Below, in pieces: positions 28,849 through 37,843 of a DNA stretch of 64,000 nucleotides. The notes under the pieces are model-generated. The model was not told the DNA's origin and searched no databases. It was given only the letters and a program-made list of their open reading frames with translations. This DNA comes from Strongyloides papillosus (lineage: Eukaryota; Nematoda; Chromadorea; Rhabditida; Strongyloididae): the NCBI GenBank assembly GCA_005656395.1, contig SRSI01000048.1, positions 248,001 to 312,000 of the forward strand, written 5' to 3'. Position numbers and translations under genes: made by a program. Every line of letters starts with the position of its first letter. Within the stretch, counting starts at the first letter, position 1.

Positions 28849-29384
28849 TTAATAATTGTAAATTCTTTCATCTACAGTAAATTTATCCTCAGTCATTGGT
28901 AAATGATATTTTATAATATATTTTATATTTATTTCTTCCTCATCAAAAACAATCTTCCATGTGTAATAAATTCATTTTTCTTTATATCATACCATATCCC
29001 AAATGAATTATTAGTTAACAAGTAACAATTTTCTTTTATAACATCCTACATCAAAAGATGTTTTGTTTAATCATACTACATAACAATAATAAGAATATGC
29101 CGATTTATATTTTCTTTATTAAATACTTACCTCCCATGAGAGAGAACATTTGTTTAGTTTTTCGATAATGAAATTTAATAAATTTAGACATTAACAAATT
29201 ATATATATTCAATATTATGCATACCAAAAATAAATGATATTTTTAGTTTATTTTCTTTTTTTCTACCGAAAATATACACATATTGAAAGGCATCTGATGA
29301 TGAGTTTTTGTTGGACAGAAGTTGTTTAAGATTCAAGTATTGCTCATAAGCGGTCTTTATTTCCCCTGTGAAATATTGTATCAT
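28849..29384 (-). pseudogene. Probable decayed gene of unknown family
   Basis: Several minus-strand segments look coding but do not join. An ORF from 29384 (MIQYFTGEIKTAYEQYLNLK...) stops at 29199. A segment ending LSWE runs into a clean donor (CATGGGAG|GTAAGT, donor near 29130) but has an in-frame stop just upstream. A segment beginning DVIKENCYLL, after a TGATGTAG acceptor, stays open to NEFITH. The frame then must shift to continue as TWKIVFDEEEINIKYIIKY and end YNY-stop at 28849. The reading looks real, but at least one stop and one frameshift break it. The family is not recognised. Assembly error is the alternative. Confidence 0.4.
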
Positions 29385-29527
29385 CTACTATCAAACCATA
29401 TTTGATGATATGAGATTGAATTTTTTTTGGGTGGAGATTATAATATATCTTTTTTTGGAGATAAAAGATAGTTTATGAGAACGTTATTATTGTTTTACAA
29501 TCTTAACATTTTATCTTTATTTTATAT

Positions 29528-30073
<546 letters not shown>

Positions 30074-30557
30074 ACGAACAAATCATTATTTTATTTTTCA
30101 AATACTTTTTAAAGTAATTGTTACAATAATCAGTATATAAAACTTTATTTAATTACCCAACACTCCTTCAAACTTATTATAAAACCATTATATATCTTCA
30201 CTACCTACCTATAAAAATAAAAAAAAATATTAATAACATTGATTCATTTAAAGATGTTGTTTTAAGAAAAAGTTGAGAAATTTTTTAGAATTTAGTAAAG
30301 TAAAGTGCAGGTACTTGATAAAGTGACAATTCTGTTGATTTTTCCCTTTCATTTCCTAACACTTGTCCATTTTCTTTTTTATCAAACAAATATAATGGTC
30401 ATTTAATATTTTTTTTGTATTTGAATCTTATTTTAACGTGACTACAATGGATAGTTTTAATGTTACGAGAAAGTAAATACAAATATATTTAAAGTAAGAA
30501 AATTGTTGTTATAATTTTATTATTTACCTATTTTCATATCTTACAAAACCTTAAAAT
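30074..30557. other. Intergenic spacer
   Basis: About 480 bp between ceh-12 and the first secreted-protein gene; no coding signal. Confidence 0.5.
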
Positions 30558-31175
30558 ATGATTTCATACATTTTTGTCGTTATATTACTATTAAATTTTA
30601 ATATTTTAACTAATTGTACTTCACCATGGTATATTGGTAGTGATATAAACAATAAAATTGATTCTAATGAAGAAAGTTATGAAGAAAATAATAATATACA
30701 ATTTACTGTCAATCATATTCCTATATCAATTAATAACATTGAATGTGAAGAAAGTTAGTTATATTTTTCTAATTTTTGATCCATAAAATATTTTTATTTT
30801 TTGTTTTTATTAGGATGTACTACAACATCAGATTGCAGACCAGGATTATCTTGTTTTAGTGCAACATTCGAGAATGAAGGATGTTGTCTAAGGACATTGA
30901 AGCCAAATGAAACTGGGTGTGTTATTGATGATCAATGTAAAAGATCATGTGAATCAACACATTGTGATTTTTCACAATACCCCTCCAGATGCTTGTGTGA
31001 CAAAGGAAGACATTTCTTATTTAATAAATGTTGGAAGCATTGTCCAAGCTTTGCTTATCCAGATCCAGTTATGGATTCAACAGGTTTCAGTCAATGTGTT
31101 GTTAAGGCAAGTACCAAGAATGCTGTTTTATATATGAGAAGACATGGTAGACATCTCCGAAATAATTATTGCTAA
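30558..31175 (+). CDS. Secreted cysteine-rich protein (EB-module-like)
   Basis: Exons 30558-30753 and 30814-31175, across a 60-bp GT..AG intron, encode 185 residues. A signal peptide (1-20, MISYIFVVILLLNFNILTN) and an acidic Asn-rich spacer lead to a second exon holding 15 cysteines: CTTTSDCRPGLSC, EGCCLR, GCVIDDQCKRSC, CLCDKGRHFLFNKCWKHC, TGFSQC and a final NNYC. The pattern resembles EB-type or WAP-like disulfide modules of secreted nematode proteins, but the family is not certain. It is predicted extracellular. It begins a run of five genes for small secreted products. Confidence 0.75.
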
Positions 31176-31278
31176 TGATATATATATATTTTATGAATAT
31201 TTGTTTATAAAACAAAAAAAAATTAAATACTAAAAAATGTACAAGTTTGTTATTAAAAATAATACTTGAGTGATAAAG

Positions 31279-31554
31279 TTATGGTATATCTCTTTTGATG
31301 AATGAGGAACGATTACTGTCATTATCGAAAGCATTTTGCCTTATCATTTTAGGTCTACTGTTCTCCTTCAATTTATTAATTGGTCCAATAGGTACAGTCA
31401 AGAAATTATCTTTCTTTTTATCACTTTTTATTGTTGGTGATGATGTGACACTAAAAAGTGATAATAAATAAAAATTAATTGTTTAATTAACTTACAGGAA
31501 GATAATGAATGAAAAAAAAATAATAAAAAATAGCGTTTCAAGTAATAATCTCAT
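31279..31554 (-). CDS. Small secreted peptide precursor
   Basis: Two exons, 31554-31496 and 31450-31279, across a 45-bp intron with codon split CT|T, encode 76 residues. A strong signal peptide (MRLLLETLFFIIFFSFIIFL, then VTSS) is followed by a basic polar chain with dibasic sites: SDKKKDNFLTVPIGPINK, then KENSRPKMIRQNAF, and near the C-terminus SSFIKRDIP. It has no cysteines. The layout suits a peptide precursor cut at KK/KR sites, but I do not recognise the mature peptides. The first exon is too short to appear as an ORF on its own. Splice sites and frame agree perfectly. Confidence 0.65.
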
Positions 31555-32875
31555 AATATAATAAATGACAGTAGAATAGATATGCATCTAATTTTTATAA
31601 TGTTGATATATTTATGTACCTTTTGTTATGTACTATCACAGCCTTTTTATTATCCTCGTCATTTTAAATAAAAGATAAGAAGATGAATGAGATTTCAAAG
31701 AAGTGGGATGATAAAACTTTGACATATGTAAGAATGATATTAAAACTAATTTTTTTATATGCGTAGGCAATTTATTTTTTGTTTTTGGAGGATGGTCATA
31801 TACCAAGAAGTTGATATTTATCTAAGCTGTTTTCCCTTTTTAAATTAATTTATTTGCTTATGTATGAGTAATTAGAAAGTAAAGTTAACGAAACCCATTG
31901 AAATTTTTAGTTTATTAAAGTTTATTTATTTTAATTAAGATGATCTATGATGATAAGTTTGTGTAAAAATCAAAGAAAATCTATTTAATAAATTGATATA
32001 GTATAATTAATCAGTGAGATTATAATAAGCAAAAATTATCTTTTAACAATTATCTTTTCATCTTTTGTCTGGTGATATCTTAACAATATTTAAATAGTAT
32101 TATAATAATTTAATTCAAACTTTTCAAGGAAATATGAAATTCAATGAGGAACTTAATTTTTATATCCGAGAAATATAAATAGATTCCTTTATTATGGATC
32201 TACAAAAATTTAGACTATAACTATAGCTAAAACAAAAGAAAAAACTTCTTTCTATTTAAAACAATTTCATTAACATTTTGTTAAACATTTGAATTTTCTA
32301 AAATAACCATTTTCAAAAGTTATTTATAAAATTGTTTACTAAACTGCAAATTTCTTAATCGTATAGTAATAATGATTTATTTTATTATTTTTTTATCAAA
32401 AAACAGCTTAATAAAATAAACATTTAGAAATATTTTTAGTTATCATAACCTATATTTACTAAACAAAATAATCAGTATGATTAAAAATAATCAACTTTTC
32501 TAAAAATAGATGTAAAATAAAAAGTTATTGGGTAAATAGGTTTTTTTTAATTAGGAAAATAAGAATAAAAATTAATTGTAAAAAAAAGAAGATTCAATGA
32601 ATTGGTTAGTAGTATAATTACAACATTCCATGAATCATCCCTATTTAAATGAACTTTTTACTAAATATTATACTTTTTATACAAAAAAACTGGTTTTAAT
32701 GCAGGAAAAAATGAAATTTTTGACTTCATTTTTCTTTATTTAATAAATTTCAGAGTGAAAAAATTTTTTTTATTGTTTTTTCTTTGTTTTACAAGTTATG
32801 CGTGACTGTAGTAATAGTAATTTCCTGGTGTATATAAGGAATTCATGGAAAGAAATTTTTATAACATTCTAAAAA
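31555..32875. other. Gene-free stretch
   Basis: 1.3 kb, A/T-rich. Only the TATA box for the next gene (32831-32838) is recognised. Confidence 0.5.
32831..32838 (+). promoter_or_regulatory. TATA box of His/Trp-rich peptide gene
   Basis: TATATAAG lies 38 bp upstream of the ATG at 32876, leaving room for a very short leader. Confidence 0.55.
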
Positions 32876-33100
32876 ATGTTTAATAAATTCTATACTTTCC
32901 TATTTACTCTCTTATCTATTCTTGTAATAATAAATGGAGGGCTTATTCCTGAAGATGAAGAAACCATGAGCCGTGTTAAAAGACAACACCATGGATGGGG
33001 TCATCATGGATGGCGTCACCACGGAGGATGGTATCGTCCTCATTATTATCATCATTACAATCCATATTGGGGACATCACCATGGACCATGGTGGTGGTAA
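32876..33100 (+). CDS. His/Gly/Trp-rich prepropeptide (antimicrobial-like)
   Basis: A single exon of 74 residues. It has a signal peptide (1-20), an acidic pro-segment (LIPEDEETMSRV) and a KR site at 35-36. The predicted mature peptide of 38 residues starts QHHGWGHHGWRHH and ends HHHGPWWW, with 12 His and 7 Trp. Such composition is typical of His-rich metal-binding or antimicrobial peptides and of nematode GW-rich NLP/CNC peptides. Cleavage after KR would leave His at position 3, an ATCUN-type copper site, unless the Gln cyclises. A TATA box lies 38 bp upstream. It is predicted extracellular. Confidence 0.8.
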   Translation: MFNKFYTFLFTLLSILVIINGGLIPEDEETMSRVKRQHHGWGHHGWRHHGGWYRPHYYHHYNPYWGHHHGPWWW

Positions 33101-33267
33101 ATTAGTTTACCAATAGAACATCACTTGTTGTTTTAATGAAACCTGTATTTATAAGGATAATTATTGTAGAAAATGATATATAATATTTTATATTATTTTG
33201 ATTTTAACCAAAAATAAACAGTTTATAAACGTTGAAAAAATATTTACTTCTATCATTTTTTAATATC

Positions 33268-33456
33268 ATGAATTATTTATTCGTTATTTTCTTTGCTTTT
33301 ACCCTAATAACATTATCACAAGAAACATGTGTAGAAGAGTATTGTTCAGAATCCTTATATTCCTTTACAGTATCAAAAGGCTCTAATAAAGTTAAAAGAA
33401 GTTCAATTGTAAAAAAATTAAGTTTAGGAAGCATTTTAAGTAATATGAAATATTAA
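33268..33456 (+). CDS. Small secreted prepropeptide with cationic C-terminal peptide
   Basis: The first ATG is at 33268; the frame is also open for 36 bp upstream, where it begins with TTG, a start I reject. 62 residues: signal peptide (1-17, MNYLFVIFFAFTLITLS), an acidic pro-region with two Cys (ETCVEEYCSES), then KVKR (41-44) and an 18-residue cationic tail starting SSIVKKLSLGSIL and ending MKY, which could form an amphipathic helix. Same plan as the genes on either side (signal, acidic pro-segment, KR, short peptide). No family name can be given. Confidence 0.6.
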   Translation: MNYLFVIFFAFTLITLSQETCVEEYCSESLYSFTVSKGSNKVKRSSIVKKLSLGSILSNMKY

Positions 33457-33989
33457 AATATATTAATTAAAATGATATAAAAAGAAAAAAAAACAAAAAA
33501 AAGATCAAAAAACTTTCTAACGGTCAGTAACTACAACAATTTGAATATTAATTATAAAATTTTAATTAAGTTACACTAATTTTTTTTATAATTTTTATGT
33601 TATTTGCTTAACAACCTATTCGTCAATAAATAAAACCTTTTGATACAATATACAGGATGAATCATAATTAAACCTACTTGCAACACAAAGAATTGCATCA
33701 AAAAATTTGTATTATTTCATAAAACCATAAATTGAAAACTTGTTAATGATGTTTGTTATTAGCAAAAAAAACAAAAACTTGATATGCATCATGTGTCCGT
33801 AATAAGTGAGGATACTTTGTTGTTGATAATGAATAATTTTAAGTTTTTATTAAACTTTTGAGTAGAATGTATTTTAAAAAATGTTGTTGTGACATTCGTT
33901 AAATGAATCTTTAAAACTTTTGTTCAAAAAAGTATAAATAGTCAGTAAGTTTAGTGTATTAATTTATTAGTAAATATTATTTTATAATA
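33457..33989. other. Intergenic spacer
   Basis: About 530 bp, A/T-rich. It contains the TATA box of the next peptide gene (TATAAATA, 33933-33940). Confidence 0.5.
33933..33940 (+). promoter_or_regulatory. TATA box of Gly/Met/Trp-rich peptide gene
   Basis: TATAAATA lies 50 bp upstream of the ATG at 33990. Confidence 0.5.
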
Positions 33990-34259
33990 ATGAGATATAC
34001 TCTTGTATTGTTGGCTATCTTCGTTCTTATTCTATCAGTAATTCAGGGAGAATCTCTAAATGACGAGAGTGAAAGCAGGGAATACGACCCTCATATCAGA
34101 AACAAGCGTCAATGGGGCGGTGGCTGGGGAATGCGTAGAGGATGGGGCGGCATGAATAGATGGGGAGGCATGGGTATGTATCCAAGAATGGGTATGTACC
34201 CAAGAATGGGTGGCATGGGTGGGATGGGAATGATGAATCCATGGATGATGTATGGTTAA
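33990..34259 (+). CDS. Gly/Met/Trp-rich prepropeptide (NLP/CNC-like)
   Basis: A single exon of 89 residues. It has a signal peptide (1-20), an acidic pro-segment (ESLNDESESREYDPH) and a KR site at 39-40. The mature region of 49 residues starts QWGGGWGMRRGWGGMNRWGG, contains a tandem repeat GMYPRM GMYPRM, and ends MMYG. A C-terminal Gly after Tyr is the usual amidation signal. Gly/Trp-rich short peptides of this kind are induced by infection or act as neuropeptide-like proteins in nematodes. Less likely, it could be a cuticle or eggshell structural protein. Confidence 0.8.
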   Translation: MRYTLVLLAIFVLILSVIQGESLNDESESREYDPHIRNKRQWGGGWGMRRGWGGMNRWGGMGMYPRMGMYPRMGGMGGMGMMNPWMMYG

Positions 34260-34339
34260 ACATTTAAATACATCCAATATACACATATTCTATTTTTTTA
34301 TTATGATATTTAAATAAACAAATTTATCACTTTCATACA

Positions 34340-34347
34340 CACATATT
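34340..34347. repeat. Left target-site duplication CACATATT
   Basis: Eight bases, CACATATT, directly before the left terminal repeat, repeated exactly at 36390-36397 after the right terminus. Confidence 0.85.
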
Positions 34348-36389
34348 TAGCAAGGTGCAATAAAAATTGACCAAAATTTCAAATTGCCCCCACCATCCTG
34401 AAAATTTGTACATATATAGAATCAAGCATGCTGATTCTATTTTTGAAATAATAACCCTAAAATATTAAGTGCAAGTACCCCTAAAAGGGAGTAAACAAAA
34501 TTTCGTTTTAGGACCAAAAGTTAATTTTGTTTACCCTTGGTATAACTTAATAAATAGGGGTTTAAACGGATGTAAAAGCATTAATTACAAATTTTTAACT
34601 GATAATAAACTTATTTACTGCTTGTTTCAAAGAAAAATTCTAAAATAATGCTTTTAAAAAAATTTTTGTAAAAATAGCACAAATTTTTAATTAATAATAG
34701 CCTTATTAATTGCATATTTTAATAAAAAATTCTTAAATAACGCTTAAAAACAAAATGCTAGCAAAAATACTACAAATTTTTTAAAAAATTGCCAAATTTG
34801 ACCTACGGCATAAAACAATATTTATTGAAGCTCCCAGACTACCTACGAAGATGGTTAGTGACTCATTTTGTAGCCCGGCCACGAATCTTTAATCTGACCA
34901 AGCCGATTTTCAATATCTTGCTTCAAAGTCGAGTTATTAAATTTTAAAAATTAATTATAAATTTTTGGCATACTAAATTCTTAACAAAAAATAATATTTA
35001 TCGAAGCCCCCAGAAGACCTGTGAACATTCTTAATAACTCATTTTGTAGCCAAGGCTTAAATCTTAAATCTGATCAAGCCGATTTTTGATATTTGATTTT
35101 AAAATTGAGTTATTAAACTTTAAAAATTATTTTTTGATTTTTGACAAATTTAAAAATTGACACAAAATAATATTTTTTGAAGCACCCAGACCACTTACGA
35201 AAACGGTTAATGGCTCATTTTGTAGATATTTCTTTATTATGTAATCCTATTTTACGGATTTTAAATATCTCGTCTTAAAATGGAGATATTAAATTTTAAA
35301 AATTTTTTTCAAATTTTTGACACACTAAATTGTCGACAAAAAATAATATTTATTGAAGCCCCCAGAATAGCTGTGAACACAGTTGATAGCTTATTCTGTA
35401 GCCAAGACCTTAATCTTAAATCTGATCAAGCCGATTTTTGATATCGTGTTTTAAAATCGAGTTATTAAACTTTAAAAATTATTTTTTGATTTTTGGCAAA
35501 TTTCAAAATTGACACAAAATAATATTTTTTGAAGCCCCCAGACCCCCTACAGAGATGGTTAATGGCTCATTTTGTAGCCCGTCTACGAATCCTTAATCTG
35601 ATCAAGCCGATTGTTAATATCTTTCTTCAAAATCGAGTTATTAAATTTTAAAAATTTTTTTCAAATTTTTGGCATACTAAATTCTTAACAAAAAATAATA
35701 TTTATTGAAGCTCCCAGAATAGCTGTGAGTATGGTTAACAGCTCATTTTGTAGGCAAGACTTTAATCTTAAATCTGATCAAGCCGATTTTTGATATCACG
35801 TTTTAAAATCGAGTTATTAAACTTAAAAAATTATTTTTTCAATTTTCGGCATTTTTAAAAATCGACAGAAAATTATATTTATTGAAGCGATCAGACCACC
35901 TACGGAAATGGTTAATGGCTTATTTTGTAGCCAAGACACAAATCTTTAATCCAGTCAAGCCGATTTTTGATATCTCACTTTAAAATCGAGATATTAATTA
36001 TCAAATGGCTTTTTGGAATTTTGGCATGCTTAATTGTGGACACAAAATAATATTTATTGAAGCTTCCAAAATAGTTATGAGTATGGTTAATGACTCATTT
36101 TGTAGCCAAGACTTAATTCTTAAATCTGATCAAGCCGATTTTTGATATCCGTCTATTTAAAAAAAATATTAGTTAATTAATGAAGTGCCAAAAACTTTTT
36201 TCTAACTTTTTCAAACTTTTTTTATATCATTAGATTGCAATTTTTATGCTGATTACGAATATGATAGCTGTTTATTGTTATATTTGTTTTTTAAAAAGTT
36301 ATGGACATTTATAGTAGGGGTACATTTTTCAACAACATTTTTTTGGTGGAATAATGTTTTTAAAAAAACGTCCTCATTGCACCTTGCTA
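34348..36389. mobile_element. Non-autonomous hAT-like DNA transposon, 2,042 bp
   Basis: The left end TAGCAAGGTGCAAT (34348-34361) and the right end ATTGCACCTTGCTA (36376-36389) are perfect 14-bp inverted repeats, flanked by an exact 8-bp duplication CACATATT. An 8-bp duplication with ends starting TAG fits the hAT superfamily best; P-like elements also give 8 bp. There is no transposase-sized ORF, so the element would depend on a transposase encoded elsewhere. The left subterminal part has a nested inverted repeat (GTAAACAAAATT at 34491-34502 with AATTTTGTTTAC at 34523-34534). The core is a satellite-like tandem array. Confidence 0.85.
34811..36150. repeat. Tandem array of about 176-bp units, alternating A/B types
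   Basis: The word AGCCGAT(T) recurs at 34911, 35077, (degenerate about 35251), 35429, 35605, 35781, 35958 and 36133: eight units of about 176 bp. Odd units share CTACGRARAYGGTTAATGG, even units share AATAGCTGTGA and CTTAAATCTGATCAAG. The even units are spaced exactly 352 bp apart (35077, 35429, 35781, 36133), so the array grew as dimers. The third unit is the most diverged. Confidence 0.85.
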
Positions 36390-36397
36390 CACATATT
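36390..36397. repeat. Right target-site duplication CACATATT
   Basis: Exact copy of 34340-34347. Confidence 0.85.
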
Positions 36398-37843
36398 ACT
36401 TACAATTTGTCATTAAATATAATTTTAATCACAAAACTAATCTTAACAACATTGTTTCTTAATCACTAAACATTTCATTTTACTTATGCTAATTGATTCT
36501 ATCGGTTAAAAACTTTCCTACATTAAAAAGTGATAACAAATATATCAAACTTTGCCGAGCACAAACATCATTTCTCTCACGTATGAATAGAAAAGTTTAA
36601 TAAAACCATCTCGTAAACTAAAATTTTTACAAAGTTTACTACTTTATTCAATGTTAACCTTTGCTTTAAAATGTTATCAATTGCAATCAAAATACCTTCT
36701 TACTCATTAAAAATTGTTTACAATAGTCACCACTCTTCCTACTATGTTTGTACACAATATCTCTTGATAAAAATAGAATCCACACTCCATCTCTGACAAT
36801 ATTTTTAAAATACCCTTCAAATTGGAATCGCGCCGGGAAAATATGCTCATCTGGTATTAAAATAATATTATTTTTCAAACCATCACCACAAAATGTGACA
36901 GTTAGTTTAACTCTTCAATAGGGATGACATATTCCAAATTTTTGCCGCGGCAATTTACTTTTATTATCACTGTCTTTTACACCGATTTTTTTTATCTTGT
37001 GATACAATTATCACTTAATTAATTTAGCTCTTGTTTGTCGCTTAGAAAGTTTTTAATTTTAGAGAAGAGATGCTTATTCCCCTTTGTCCGCATATAAGTA
37101 CTAATGAATTTTTTTTTGTCCTATGGGCGTACGTCTGAGTCTTTTATTTATCATATAATAGACTTCGATATCACTCTATATTAGATAGTAAGTAGATTAC
37201 TAAAATTGTACGTGTTTAAAGTGATCAAATAGTGTCTCTTTTACCTTATATCTCTTAACATTATGAAATGTTCAATTATTATTTAATCAGCATTTTTATA
37301 AATTGTTCTACCCATAGTATATAGGTAGCTTTTTTTTCATTCCATGTTGTTCTAGATATATATTACATTTTTACACACAAAATATCATAAATGTTGTTTG
37401 TTTGCATACTTTAACATTCCTGTGTAATTTATAGAAATTTCTACCTTAACCTGTTAATTATGAAGGTAGATATTCAATTAATTACGCCCGAATACAATAT
37501 TTTCCATAATATCTACATACGTTATATGTAGGGTTTGTCTTATTATTATAAATTTATTAAAAACATTAATATCAAATTTTGATATTATATTGTTGTGTTG
37601 AATGGAATGTTTCAAATATAAAGATTGTTAAATAAGAAATGAATCATAGAGTATTGATGTTATCGTTCTAATATTTTCTTTTTTCATAATTTTTGCAATT
37701 GTTAAACATATTTGTTCAATTAATGGTATCATTCTAATATTTAAATTATATGTGTTATTGTTATAGGTATATATTATTATAATCATCATTGGAAATTGAT
37801 AATAAAACCATCTTAAACAATTTTTTTTCTTTTTATTTAAAAG
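36398..37843. other. Intergenic region with one exon-like relic
   Basis: 1.45 kb upstream of VPS13. On the minus strand about 36930-36687 a frame without its own ATG reads VTFCGDGLKNN ... FPARFQFEGYF ... IVRDGVWILFLSRDIVYKH, with protein-like composition, then ends at KKVF-stop next to a possible donor. It may be a relic exon. The rest is A/T-rich DNA. Confidence 0.35.

Noticed and set aside
34056..34286. Minus-strand His/Ser-rich frame opposite the Gly/Met-rich peptide gene
   Set aside because: Reverse complement of the repetitive ATG/GGN-rich coding sequence; the plus strand has the signal peptide and TATA box.
36275..36469. ORF crossing the right end of the transposon
   Set aside because: It runs across the terminal repeat and target duplication with no protein-like features; no transposase motif.
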